Source of the DNA: Mytilus californianus
Lineage: Eukaryota > Mollusca > Bivalvia > Mytilida > Mytilidae
Length of the DNA stretch: 64,000 bases
Assembly (NCBI RefSeq): GCF_021869535.1
Contig: NW_026262712.1
Span: 68,108,100-68,172,099, forward strand
Reading direction: 5' to 3'
Part shown: positions 22,464-34,130 of the stretch, piece by piece
How the letters are laid out: each line of letters starts with the position of its first letter
Position numbering within the stretch: position 1 is the first letter of the stretch
The notes under the pieces: generated by a model
Seen by the model: the letters and a program-made list of their open reading frames with translations, nothing else
Database searches by the model: none
What the model was told of the DNA's origin: nothing
Translations under genes and position numbers: made by a program

Positions 22464-23460
22464 ATGGAGTCACCAAAGCTCAAGTCGATTAGAACGGGCT
22501 ATCGTAGTGCTGTTGCCAGACTTTTACGAAAATATGCTGAAGCAAAGGGAAATTCTGCATTCGACCGAGAGGAGCTTTTAGCCACATATGAAAACTTACA
22601 ACAAAAGAAGAAATTACTCGAAACACTGAATGAACAAATTATGAATGCATCGGAAACAGAGGATATAGAGTCAGAAATTGTACTACAAATTTTGTTATTA
22701 AACTGAAACATTTTAGAAAAATTTAGATAAAACAACATAAACTATTCCATATAACATTACACTAACCTTATGAAGTTTTAAGTGTAGACAGTCCACCCTT
22801 TATCCCTACTAATTCGCCTGAAATTGTACAAAACAAAATGCCGCCTTAATTATCATTGCCACAGTCAAGTAATGTGCTGGAATGTTAACAGAAACAAGTT
22901 AGATTGTCACATCTATTCCTTCGTCAAGCTATGCTGTCCCATCCGCTATATCTAGCAATAACCGCTTGCCAAAAACAAACAATACTAACACTTTTTAATG
23001 GCAATATATTAGAATGGCTAAGCTTTTGATTATGCATCAGCAGTTCATTACAACACAACATTGACAGATGCGCAAAAGTTTAATTATTTGTTGGATTTTC
23101 TCTCACTAACGCTTATTTTTCTGAAGCCGTAAATGTTCTCAAAGAGAGATTTGGACAGACACACAAAATTACGCAAGCTCACCTACAAGCATTGCTTAAT
23201 ATTACGCCACTTCGAAATAACCTTAATGTTTTATGACAAATTGGAGAGTTTAGTTAGAGGACTTGAATCGCGTGGACACAGGACTCGTACGGTAATTTAT
23301 TTGTCCCTATTATAATAAACAAACTCCCCTGAGAAATCAGAAAACATTTAGCTCGGGAACATGGTACAACAAATTAGTTATTACGAAATATTCGAAGAAG
23401 TATACACAAAAAGATACAAATTATGGGAAAAGGGACCAAGTTTGTTAACGGTAACTTCTA
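22464..23460 (+). pseudogene. BEL/Pao gag remnant
   Basis: ATG at 22,464 opens a frame of 80 codons, a charged coiled-coil typical of the N-terminus of BEL/Pao Gag (a Lys/Arg-rich start, then NLQQKKKLLETLNEQI). The frame is lost after 22,680. Further gag similarity appears in other frames: an 'NGNILEW' segment near 23,000, then VNVLKERFGQTHKITQAHLQ from about 23,130 and YDKLESLVRGLESRGHRTRT at about 23,235-23,294, characteristic of the DUF1759-type Gag domain. Stops interrupt it throughout. Gag would form the particle that packages element RNA. Confidence 0.8.
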
Positions 23461-23579
23461 AATTTCCAAAATACGACAATTTTAAGCAAAGCATCATTAT
23501 CTGTTTTAATCAATGACCAGGAAAACAGTCAAGCAACAAAACTTTTGACATTTGAACTGATGAAAATGAAAATGAACCA

Positions 23580-25078
23580 GGACTTCACGTTATTATGGAC
23601 ATAAACCGATATGGATTGTTACGCATAACTGCTTTTGTACAACGTTTCATTGTCGTTATCATGGCAACTCATGACAAACAGGACAGTTGTAACCACCAGA
23701 ACTACAGAAATCCGCTGAATTATGGATAAAAAAAACTACCAGGAGATGACTTTTCCACAAGAATATCAGGTGCTGAAACAAATTTGACTAGAATAAGACA
23801 ACTACGTTTATTCCTAGATGACAACAATCTTATCCGCATGCGGTGTCAAGAAGGAAGACACAACGCACCAATATCGGAATCCGCAAAATTCCCATATATA
23901 CTACCATCAAATCACGCATCATCTGAACTCATTATAATGAACGCTCATACATAAGTTTTACATTCAGCCGTTAATATGACAATAACACATCTTCTGAGAC
24001 AGACATTTTGGATACCTTTAGTTCGACAAGTTGTACAAAAATTGCCTTTTGTGGGTTTTTGTTTTGCTGTGCGTGTACTGATTTTGTGTCATGAATGGAT
24101 ACCCAATATCCTTTGTGTTTTCAATGAGAAGAATGATGTGTTACGTGCAAAAAAATAATAGAAAAACCATATTCAGCATCCGACCCTCCTCATTTACCGA
24201 AGATAAGACTCCAAGAAGCGCCACCGTTTACAGCTACAGGGATAGATTTTACAGGAGCACAACATGACATAATGACAAGTCGTTACTTAAAGCATACATT
24301 TGCTTATTTACATGCGCTTCGACATGAGCAACTCATTTGGAAGTTGTCACAAACTTAACAGTGGACATGTTTTAACAAGCGTTTAGAATTTTGTGAGCAG
24401 GAAATCCTTACCACGATTTATTCTATAAGACAATGCATCTACCTTTGTTTCTGCATCCGATTAAATAAACGACTATGTAAATCTGAATTGAATGGCGATA
24501 TAGTCCGAAACGCGCACCTTTGTTAGGAGGCTGATGGGAACGCCTCGTTGGTTTACCGAAAACTAGCCAACGAAAGGTACTTGTTTGAAAAATCGCTAAT
24601 TGATCTATAAACACTTCAAACAGTAACAACGGAGATTAAATCTATTCTCAATGACCGACCCTTGACGTGCATATTTCCAGATTAAGTGGATTAGGAACTT
24701 CTTACTCCAGCTCATCTTTTATACGGACGACGCATTTATACACTGCCATATCCTCATGGAGAAGAAATTGGTATTGAAAATTATGAGTTCGTGAACACTA
24801 CAAATCTAGATAAATGTGCAAAGACACAATCGTTAATAATCCAACAATTTTGGAATGGATGTAAATCAGAGAACCTGACTTCTCTCAGAGAATTTCACCA
24901 GAAAACCGGGAATAATAAAAGAAGGATTGAAATTGACGACTTAGTACAAGTTCACGTTGAAAAACCAAGAATTAGATGGAAAACTGCAATTGTTGAGAAT
25001 TTGGTTAAAGGAATTGACGGGCACATTCGTTCAGTAATTGTGAGAACTAAGAACGGAATACAAATAAACCCATTGTAA
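23580..25078 (+). pseudogene. BEL/Pao integrase and C-terminal domain remnant
   Basis: Recognisable blocks: a pre-integrase linker (TFPQEYQVLK near 23,750, RIRQLRLFLDDNN near 23,795), a zinc-binding H2C2 region (LPSNHASSELI and RQTFWIPLVRQVVQKL, about 23,900-24,045), the start of the catalytic core (PPFTATGIDFTGA near 24,225 and ICLFTCAS near 24,300), and the C-terminal domain open from 24,791 to 25,078 (DDLVQVHVEKPRIRWKTA). Integrase inserts element DNA into the host. Stops and frameshifts separate the blocks, and parts of the core are missing or scrambled around 24,420-24,700. Confidence 0.85.
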
Positions 25079-25458
25079 AGTTATATCCGCTCGAAATCAG
25101 TAGAGAGAGAGAGTGAACACACGGACATGGAACAAGAAACCGTACATCCGACAAAGACAGACGAGGTTACAAAACGACAGTTATCGAATAGTGAAGCCGC
25201 TTAACGTGCTAAAGAGAACATTAAACTTTTTTTATAGAATTTCGGAGAAAAGTGATCAAGCATATTTTTTTAAATGTGTGACCCGATGAATATGTTATAC
25301 GCTTTTATTATATGAACTGAGTTGAGTTTAATTGAGAAAGAACTGTGAAAATTGTTAAGTTGAGAGAATTTGAATCTAATATAATTTGATTTAATTTATA
25401 TTTATTGTATTTCATTTTTTTCTTTTCTACGTAAATTACTTTTTTGAGGCCCCGAAAA

Positions 25459-25625
25459 TGTTGAGAATACCTCGGGACCGGCTATGTCTCGAATTACCTA
25501 TGTATCCAAGGTCGACGTCATATCGGTGACGTCGCCAAAGCTTTCATTAGTAACAAGTTAAACGTAAAACTGAATAGCTGTTGTTTATTATGTTATAGTC
25601 TGATAATAAGAAACCGTCCCCCACA
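25459..25625 (+). repeat. BEL/Pao 3' LTR
   Basis: 167 bp, TGTTGAGAATACC to CACA, preceded by 'gaggccccgaaaa', which fits a polypurine-tract position though it is C-interrupted. Followed directly by ATGAT. Confidence 0.9.
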
Positions 25626-25630
25626 ATGAT

Positions 25631-26827
25631 ATATATAGTTACAAACGACAACTACTGAATTACAGGCTCCGGACTTTTTCCCATCTCAAGTAAACTAATA
25701 GACTCTTAAACTTTTGCATTATTTCCTTGTTATATTCATAATGGAGGGAGGATATATATGTAAAATTCGGAAGCATTACTTATTTTACAACTGTTATCTT
25801 TCCGTATCACATTAAATTTCTCTAACCCAGGCTGATGGTATCTTTTGCATCGTTTAAGTTGCATTTAGTGTTTGATGACATACTTGATTATTATATTAAA
25901 AGTTAAAACCAAGACATTTTTTGGTTTCAGTTTTCCAATTTACATTTTCAAACTTGTCCCTAGTATGTTTTAAAAACGTATTTACAAAAATACTGAATTC
26001 ATAAAATAAATTCAAAAAAGGGAAGTCCATAAACCCCGATAAAACTAAACGCTCGACAATATCAACCAACGGAGGAAATGGAAAAACAACTGCCATATTT
26101 CCTACTTGGAACAGGCATTTTCCGAAGAAATGCTAGGTTAAACCTGGTTTTTTTTTAGCTAGCTATACTTGTCACTTGTATGCCAGTTGTTTACAGTTCT
26201 GATATATTGACAAAAATTTGGTGAGGAACCCAAACAGACAAAAATGGTTAACGTGATAATTAACGGGATCCAGCAGCCAAAACTGTGTAAACCTATAAAA
26301 GAGATATGCTACACAATTGAATTTAAAAAATCAAACAATCATACAAATAAATCTGACGAAGACGCCAGCAAAACAAAAATATTCCCAACCAAAATCCATC
26401 TGTTTTCTTTCTCATTAACTTATGTTCAGAAAGCTTCCAACAGTTTCGATTATATTAATTACCAAGCTAACATCTTTTGGGGGGATTTTTAGAAAACAAG
26501 GTTACATGGTCAGCAAGCTGACATATTTTAAAGTAACAGTCTTAACAATCTAATAGTTGCAACTTCTAAAACGAAAGCAAAAGAAGATATCGGGCATCCT
26601 ATTCAAATCCCACAAAAATGTTAGAATTAATGGAATAAAAACCATGATATGCATGTTTGTGTACATTGATTGAACCTATGTAAAATACTACTTTTAAAAT
26701 CCATAAATTTCCCGTCAAGAGATTTAAAAGGTGTAGAATAAAGAATTGCTCATCTGCTGTAAAGTTCTCTAAGTATTGAACTACATCTGGTATGCCTCTA
26801 AAATTAAACATATATTTATATATTTAA
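25631..26827. other. Repeat fragments and unassigned sequence
   Basis: 25,655-25,700 (minus) looks like a short family M piece ('gacaactactgaattacagg'). 25,990-26,190 (minus) is a diverged family W copy ending at 'tagctagctata'. The open frames at 26,244-26,492 and 26,599-26,811 are unrecognised. Confidence 0.4.
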
Positions 26828-27213
26828 ACAAGTCTAAATTGAAAACAACGTTCAAATCTATCATTGCGTTGGATAAAAACCGCAATTTTTGTACGTGTGC
26901 ATGCAAGACAAATTTCTTGTAAAAGGGGTCTAAATACAGCACAAACAACATTTTCCAAAAGACCAAAAAAGTGAAAAAGTATACTTTAACAAAACGCATT
27001 TGACTAACAGGTCGAACAACAAATGTTCTTAAACCCTGCTGACTGCCATTGGCGATTGCCAAATAAACGGATCACCGATGTAATAAATGGATCTTAATTA
27101 TCAATTTAATACTAAACAGAAAACAATAAACTTGCGGAAAAAGATGATATACCGCAAACAAAAGGTGCAAAAGTTTTTGTACACAATATCCGGATTTCGA
27201 CAATTAATGTCTC
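26828..27213 (+). repeat. 386-bp direct repeat, copy 1
   Basis: Near-identical to 27,369-27,756 (offset 541-543 bp). Landmarks: 'acaagtctaaattgaaa', 'acgtgtgcatgca', 'aacatttgacta'-region 'ctgctgactgccattggcg', 'ccggatttcgacaatta'. The open frame 26,781-27,062 (minus) runs through it. Confidence 0.9.
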
Positions 27214-27368
27214 TTCAGTGATGTTAGGAATCGAAACGGTATTTGGAAAGCCATACAATTTACCTCATTTTAGGATAGACTCTTGAATTTTGAGGAGTCA
27301 AAATAGGATGAACGGATCATATAAATCCGAAGGCAAATATAATACAAGCCCAAACGAAAAAAAAATAA

Positions 27369-27756
27369 ACAAGTCTAAATTGAAAAACAACGTTCAAACC
27401 TATGATTGCGTTGGATAAAAACCGCTATTTTTATACGTGTGCATGCAAAACAAATTTCTTGTTAGAGGGGTCTAAATACAGCACAAACAACATTTTCCAA
27501 GAGACCAAAAAAAGTGAAAAAGTATACTTTAACAAAACGCATTTGACTAACAGGTCGAACAACAAATGTTATTAAACCCTGCTGACTGCCATTGGCGATT
27601 GTCAAATAAACGGATCACCGATGTAATAAATAGATCTTAATTATAAATTTAATACTAAAACAGAAAACAATAAACTTGCGGAATAAGATGATATACCGCA
27701 AACAAAAGGTGCAAAGGTTTTTGTACACCATATCCGGATTTCGACAATTAATGTCT
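27369..27756 (+). repeat. 388-bp direct repeat, copy 2
   Basis: Only scattered substitutions and 1-nt indels from copy 1. It ends within one base of where Penelope reverse-transcriptase similarity begins. Confidence 0.9.
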
Positions 27757-27794
27757 TAATACTTCTTGGTGGATTCCATTCGCTTTTCTTTTTA

Positions 27795-29020
27795 AATCTG
27801 GGAATTCATTAAATCCCTTACCAAACAACACAATTTTGGTATCGATGGATGTGTCTTCTTTATACACCAATATTCCAAAAAATGAAGGAGTAGTCGCTTG
27901 TGAACAAGTATGGAACAATCGTAAGGATAAACATCCCCCAACAGACTGCCTGGTTCAGTTGCTGAGACTAGTGCTCGAAAACAACAATTTTGTATTCAAT
28001 GACCAGCACTACTTGCAGATTGACGGTACCAGTATTAGAATCAAAAATGGCACCTTCTTTTGCCAACATTTTCATGGGGAGTCTCGAAGAACGCATCCTT
28101 TCGAGTGTACCATACAAACCCTTGTCTTGGCTCCGTTATATTGATGACATCGACATCAAATGGAACGAAACTGCAGAAAGACTGCAAGAATTTCTCGATT
28201 TCTGTAATAATTTTCATCAATCTATAAAGTGCACATCTGAAGTTTCAAATGAGAAAATTGCGTTTCTTGACACCACCATAACTTTAGAAAACGGAGTCAT
28301 GACAAGCGACCTTCACACCAAAAAAACTGATAAACACCAATTTCTCTCTCCGAAGAGTTGTCACCCTAAACACTGTTCCCGGAGCATTCCGTACAGCCAA
28401 GCCATCAGGTTAAAACGGAATTGTTCATCGGAATCAAAATTAAACCACCGTTTGGGACAACTCAGACAGCAACTTAAATCAAGAGGTTATAAGAACAAAA
28501 ATATTTCAGAAGCTTTCGGTAAAGCAAAAGAAAAAGACCGAACAAACCTACTTGAATACAAAGAAAAGACGGCCCAGACAAATAAAATCCCGTTTGTTGT
28601 TAGCTTTCATCCTGACCTGACAAATCTTTCATCTATTGTCCACAAACACTGGCGTCTTATTGAAAATGATCCTTCCTTAAAAGAGATTTTTCCATCACCT
28701 CCCGTCATGGCTTACTGCAGACCCAAAAACCTCAAAGATATTCTAGTAACATCCAACGTATCTAAACAGGAGGTATCGACAATAGAAGGTTATAAACCTT
28801 GCGGAAGGGACAATTGTAAGTGCTGCAAAGTCGTCAACATCAAAACCTAATACGTCAGCACAGTCACAAAGAAAAAATACACCATATTTATAACATCAAA
28901 TTGCAAAACGTAAAATTGTATTCATGTTCTAACGTGTGGAACATGCATGTTGCAATATGTTGGTGAGACAGAAACACCATTTAACATCCGACAAAATAAC
29001 CATCGGTCATTTTATACAAA
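27795..29020 (+). pseudogene. Penelope-like reverse transcriptase with GIY-YIG endonuclease, broken
   Basis: Frame 1 to about 28,050 carries SMDVSSLYTNIP, the first catalytic-aspartate motif. A 1-nt insertion-type frameshift in the A-run near 28,045 shifts to the frame open to 28,850, with MAPSFANIFMGSLEE, the catalytic YIDD at about 28,138-28,149 and the linker FVVSFHPDLTNLSSIVHKHW. A Cys cluster CGRDNCKCC ends that block. TAA at 28,848-28,850 and a second TAA near 28,911 are in frame; beyond them come HVLTCGTC and LQYVGET, the start of the GIY-YIG nuclease, which is cut off around 29,020. The enzyme copies element RNA and, with the nuclease, inserts it at target DNA. Confidence 0.88.
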
Positions 29021-29233
29021 ATTCATACAATTTATAGAAATATATACAATTTATCGAACATCAACAAATATGTTAAACTTTTACTCCAACTTTATGTAGT
29101 TGAAGCTACAAAAATATATTTTTTATAGAACATCAATAAATTGTGTTAAACTTTTACTCAAATTTTGTGTAGATCAAGCTACAAAAATATTTTTTTGTCA
29201 TGAATCCTATTTCACCTTGAGAGATGCACACGC

Positions 29234-29271
29234 CTGATGAAGCTAATTTGTTTAGCGAAATATTGCGTATT
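29234..29271 (+). ncRNA. Hammerhead-like core in Penelope A tail
   Basis: CTGATGA (29,234-29,240), an extra A, stem II GCTAA/TTAGC (29,242-29,246 with 29,252-29,256, loop TTTGT), GAAA (29,257-29,260), then a weak 3-bp stem III (ATA/TAT, loop TTGCG). The extra A before stem II and the lack of an evident helix I make activity doubtful. The same segment in Penelope B (57,533-57,560) keeps stem II and GAAA but has a degraded first box. Confidence 0.4.
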
Positions 29272-29290
29272 TCTATTTAAAATCTAATAG

Positions 29291-30310
29291 AACTTTTTAA
29301 TGTATTAATTAGCGTGTTTAAGTTATATTCATAGACATTTATATAATTTTAATTTAGTAACTGTATCAGTTTATTTTCACAAACTGATCCACGCCTAAAT
29401 AGATTGGATGTTGATTGTTGCTATTTTTAGACATTATATATATATAATATGTGTGAATGCTTTTTTGTAATATTAATTTTAATCTTTGGGCAATTGCGTC
29501 AGTCAGTAATTGTACAATGTAATTTAACAAGGTTATATGACATGTGTGCATTCCTTGTAGAAAATTACTTCGAAGTTAAGTACTTTCTCCTATCATGAAC
29601 ATACATGAAATGATATCGGGTATCCATCCATGACGCAAAATCAGTACATGCAGAGTAAAAAATACACAAATAAAGACACAGCGCTTTTATTGCTGTTCTT
29701 TATCTCAAAGTTAGGCCTTCAACACGGAGCAAATATTTTATTCTTGATTGCATATTAAAATCGATAATAGTTTGTTTGCATTGCATAGATTTTTCTAGCC
29801 CTACAAAGTATGATCTATTCTTTTCCCCTCTTTAATCCATTTTGCACGTGATCTTATTTGACTGCCCTTTTATTTTTTCATTGTACAATTCCCTTATTGC
29901 TTTACTGCGTTCAAATTTTTTTCGATGACATCTCATTCCTATTATCAAACAAATAAGCAATTGAATGGCTTTCATTGTGTCTCTTTTAATTTTTTTTTTA
30001 TTGCGAAATCGAATTGTGCAATCCAAAACTGTACATTTAGATCACCCCATTTAATATCAAGGGTTTTTAATCATTTATTACATTGGTAGCAATGAATTAC
30101 ATTGATTTCCAAGTCAAATAAAAACCGATAATTTCACATGTGAAATAAACGTGGTTATTTCACTCTCTGACGTCAAACAACAATAGGCGTTGTCAAGACG
30201 TCGATAACGTCGGATCAAAACAAATTGTGAATGCGTAGAAAAAAGATATAGTTCCTTACGTTTTCTACATTAATTTCATTAAAAAAAGCCATTTGCCAAT
30301 GTAATAAAAA
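29291..30310. other. Unassigned
   Basis: AT-rich. A TGACGTCA palindrome (cAMP-response-element type) occurs at about 30,169, followed by further 'gacgtc' words to 30,215; possibly chance. Open frames 29,366-29,551 and 29,832-30,026 are not recognisable. Confidence 0.35.
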
Positions 30311-30468
30311 GAATAACTAATCAAAGAATTCAAATATCGAGAAATATTCAACTCGTGACCGAACAACACTGATAATTAACTCATGCGCTACGCGCATTCG
30401 TGAATTAATGTGTTGATCGGTCACTCGTTGAATATTTTTCTCTATTTGAATTCTTCGATTTGTTATTC
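30311..30468. mobile_element. Foldback MITE-like inverted repeat
   Basis: About 75-bp imperfect arms: 'gaataactaatcaaagaatt' at 30,311 is answered by 'gaattcttcgatttgttatt' ending at 30,468, and 'atattcaactcgtgaccg' by 'cggtcactcgttgaatat'. The centre is 'gcgctacgcgc'. Almost the whole element is a hairpin. No coding capacity. Confidence 0.8.
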
Positions 30469-32418
30469 TATAATTATTTTGATTTATTTAAGATTGACTA
30501 TTATGTTTTGATAATTTTTGTCAAGTAAGAAATTAATATTTATTTCATAATATCCCCGCCCTTTTAAATTTCTTGACATTGCTGTCTAAATGACACAATA
30601 TTAAATCACAATTTATCTGATATCACAGGAGGATTATTGTTTTCAGTACAAGCAAGATATAAGTCAACTATTGCTGCTTTTGTATAATCTTTTTACACCA
30701 GCATGACCAAGTGAATTGAGTTTTATAAACGTTCTTTTTGTTTTGACATATGAATTATCTGTTAATTTGAGGGTTTTATTTAAAGAAATTAGTCCCGTGG
30801 TGTAACAGCACAAAATAAGAACAACATATAAAAATCGTTAAAATTTGCTTAACTCATCAGATCGATACAATATATTAAAACTACTAACAAAGACAAATAA
30901 AGATACAAAGTAAAGATCTGAGAGTACTCACAGGTACTGAAAACCAATTCTAAGCCAATAACAATTAATAAAACTAATAAGACTAAAAATCATGTATTTA
31001 ACTTATGTTTTCAGCAGTGAAGTTATTAAAAATTCGAGTTACTATCTTAATTTTTTCCGAATATTAGTTATAATTATGCTTCAGTAATTTGAACATTGTT
31101 CATATTTAAACTTGTTAATCATTAATTGTCATTGATTTTAAGCGTCATCACAAGTATTTTCACCATATCACACATTATTTTTCAGTATATATATTTCACA
31201 TATATTATGATTTTATTTCGTGAGTCATTATTAAGAACAACATCTTGACTTAAGTAGTAAAACACGCTCAAAAGCACACAATAGTTCCGAATGAACAATC
31301 GGAAAAATATACAAGAATTTATACTACAAAATCTTATTTACAATGTTCATTTTTTTTTTAATTCAGGCAAATCGGAATAGATTTGTTCATCGGTAAATCT
31401 ATCTTTATCAGAACCAGAGACTGGTACTAGTTTTTCTATGTCATTACAATTTTTTAATCTTGTTTTCATTAATTTTCGTGTGTTATTGAAAAACGGCATG
31501 TGTGTCTTTTGCAAAGAGATGTGGCATTCAACAGCTAGGAGTTGACACTGTAACATTTGGAATTAAGACATACAATATTGCATGTGGCATAAATGTAAAT
31601 TCAAAATAAGAACCCAGTTATAAGAGATGTGAATTTGTGTTAAACATTTTCTCATATTACACCTGGAATTTGATCGTTGATATATTCAATCGTAGGATAG
31701 TTTGCACATCATTTTGCTTACAAAACAGGATTTAGATATTTATAGAACAATAATCATATCCAGTTGTGTATTAGTCTTAGAAGGGTCATTAAATTTTGCA
31801 TTAATATCAGATTGCTGTTTTTTTTTTCAAAAAGGTCAGCCTCCGGACATGCACTTTGCTTATGATAATCCTTATCGCAGGATGTACACACCCAATTATT
31901 AGGGCAGTTTGTTTTCGTACCGACAGACAAAGCAGCCAACAATGTGGTGGTGGTGGTATGACGTAAATACTACACGGAAGTCTTTTTGTGTTGTTAACTA
32001 ATTCTCTTACTTCTATTTTCGAATTTCTTATTAGTTTTTGTAATCTAGCATATGGAAATAATGGAATATCACATCCTAATATCTACGTCAATGATTATTA
32101 TCATAAAACCACAATATTTAGATGAGATTCATTTTGTAAACTAATTGATCCTTTGAATCAACATATTCTTAAAGGTTATCAATTAAACACAATAGTCAAA
32201 ACTTTGAAAATTTATTTTATCGATACTAACATTGCTTTTGTTTTTGAAAAGTTCAAATATAACTAGATATATATTGATATACATGTATAGTTATGAGAAC
32301 TCATGATCCTACTATCTGCCTAGATTGTTTAGGTACATGTTGGTATTGTACAAGGTCAGGCGTTTCTCAGCCTGTTTATGAAGTCTGTACACTAATTCTG
32401 TTGGATGCGTACTGATTG
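30469..32418. other. Repeat fragment and unassigned sequence
   Basis: 30,805-30,985 (minus) is the 5' half of a family M copy ('gagagtactcacagg' region). 31,347-31,556 (minus) is open for 69 codons. 31,838-31,900 (+) reads GQPPDMHFAYDNPYRRMYTP to a stop after a T-rich, AG-ended tract, and the opposite strand has a Cys-rich frame; neither is recognised. Confidence 0.35.
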
Positions 32419-32966
32419 ATACTTTAGTCTGGAAGAACATTATTTGTAATTGGCTTTGAACTAGTTTTCATTAACTGCGAGTACTCTTATTTCGGTGCTT
32501 TGTGTTTATTGTTATTTTGTTAGTCGTTTTTGTGCCTCGTACCGATTTTTTGAGTTAAGCTAATTGCAACTGATTTTTACAGTTTGATGTTATGTTGATC
32601 CGTTACACCACTGTCCTAGCTGCATGTAAGGGGAGGGTTGAGCGCTCACAAACATGTTTAACCCTGTAACATTCTTTAAGTGTCCGTCCCAAGTCAGGAG
32701 CCTTTGGTTCAGTAGTTGTCAATCGTTCATGTCTGTCAACTTTGTTTTTCAATAATTGTTTTGTTAAATATTAGGTCATTTGCTTTTTCGTTTGAATTGT
32801 TTTACATTTTTCAATTCGGGGCCTTTCATAGCAGACTATACGGTATGGATTTTTCTCATTGTTGAAGGCCATACTATGGCCTATAATTGTTTACATCATT
32901 CAACATCATGATGAACTGGTTGGTAGTTGTCTCATTTGCAATCATACAACATCTCCTTATATTTAA
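32419..32966 (+). mobile_element. Family M repeat, uninterrupted copy
   Basis: About 0.55 kb; the reference copy for the split copy at 1861-2230 and 4888-5092. Order of landmarks: 'ggctttgaactag', 'taactgcgagtactct', 'gttacaccactgtcc', 'gtcccaagtcaggagcct', 'gaattgttttac', 'ctcattgttgaaggcc', 'gttgtctcatttgcaatca'. Non-coding. Confidence 0.75.
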
Positions 32967-33490
32967 TAAAGAAATCAAATCAACTCAAATGATGTATCTC
33001 AAGTACCAATACAAGGAATCAGAGGTCTAATTTATCCTATTTTCTTTTGTTTCTCATATTATACATATCCAACTTTTCTAAACAAATTAGAGCTTTAAAT
33101 TTGATCTGAAGAAGTTCAAATACTTAATTATAATGCTTAATTAACTTTTGATATTCACTCTTAATCAGATATAAATCACCTGTAAGTATAAAACACAAAA
33201 TAACATTATTTTGAAGAATGAAAAAAGTGTATTAAAGCTAGGGGTTATTCTACGACTCCAGAGACTTTAGGGGTATAACAGAAAAGCTGAAATCCATGAC
33301 TACACAGTAGCTACTATGACATTTACGATTCGATAGATGCAGCAAGTAATGACTTTATTCATTGTTGAGTCTGCATTTCATTTTCTGTGGTTTATCGATA
33401 ATGATTCATGTACCTTGTTTAGCTAGTTGATTCTTGTTTAGGTGACCTCATGATTACGTAAACTGTGACTTTGTTAGAACTCCTCTTTTA
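32967..33490. other. Unassigned
   Basis: No gene or repeat recognised. Confidence 0.35.
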
Positions 33491-34130
33491 AAAGGTGTTC
33501 TTGGTGATTCTTTTATATACTGTATTTGTAGTTCTCTTGTTAAGGTGTTCTCTGGTATTCTTTTATACCCTGTATTTGTAGTTCTCTTGTTTAGGTGTTC
33601 TCTGGTATTCTTTTTTACCCTGTATTTGTAGTTCTCTTGTTAAGGTGTTCTCTGGTATTCTTTTATACCCTGTATTTGTAGTTCTCTTGTTTAGGTGTTC
33701 TCTGGTATTCTTTTATACCCTGTATTTGTAGTTCTCTTGTTTAGGTGTTCTCTGGTATTCTTTTTTACCCTGTATTTGTAGTTCTCTTGTTAAGGTGTTC
33801 TCTGGTATTCTTTTATACCCTGTATTTGTAGTTCTCTTGTTTAGGTGTTCTCTGGTATTCTTTTATACCCTGTATTTGTAGTTCTCTTGTTTAGGTGTTC
33901 TCTGGTATTCTTTTTTACCCTGTATTTGTAGTTCTCTTGTTAAGGTGTTCTCTGGTATTCTTTTATACCCTGTATTTGTAGTTCTCTTGTTTAGGTGTTC
34001 TCTGGTATTCTTTTTTACCCTGTATTTGTAGTTCTCTTGTTAAGGTGTTCTCTGGTATTCTTTTATACCCTGTATTTGTAGATCTCTTGTTTAGGTGTTC
34101 TCTGGTATTCTTTTATACCCTGTATTTGTA
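33491..34130 (+). repeat. 50-bp minisatellite, about 12.8 units
   Basis: Unit starts at 33,491 (degenerate) and then every 50 bp exactly from 33,541 to 34,091. Consensus pieces: 'aggtgttctctggtattc', 'ttttataccctgtatttg', 'tagttctcttgtt'. Two sites vary between units, TAAGG/TTAGG at the start and TATACCC/TTTACCC in the middle. The variants are phased into dimers and trimers. Confidence 0.95.

Larger units (their letters stand above)
22280..25625 (+). mobile_element. BEL/Pao LTR retrotransposon, internally deleted
   Basis: Two diverged LTRs (22,280-22,445 and 25,459-25,625), both TGTTGAGA...CA, are flanked by ATGAT. Between them lie gag remnants (22,464 to about 23,460) and an integrase plus C-terminal domain (about 23,580-25,078). 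Protease, reverse transcriptase and RNase H are absent, so the 3.35-kb copy is far shorter than the usual 5-7 kb. All remaining frames carry stops or frameshifts. LTR divergence and this decay indicate an old insertion. Confidence 0.9.
27757..29290 (+). mobile_element. Penelope-like retroelement A, truncated
   Basis: A reverse-transcriptase/GIY-YIG type element. Coding similarity runs from about 27,795 to about 29,020 and is followed by a 3' region with two ~80-bp tandem units (about 29,052-29,200: 'gttaaacttttactc', 'agctacaaaaatat') and a hammerhead-like motif (29,234-29,271). The element lacks the N-terminal reverse transcriptase region and the second half of the endonuclease. Confidence 0.85.

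Noticed and set aside
30169-30176. TGACGTCA as a cAMP-response promoter element
   Set aside because: No transcription unit can be placed next to it; a single 8-mer is weak evidence.
31754-31942. Cys-rich minus frame and a tyrosine-rich plus frame at the same place
   Set aside because: Both strands cannot be favoured from sequence alone; no family recognised, so neither was called a gene.
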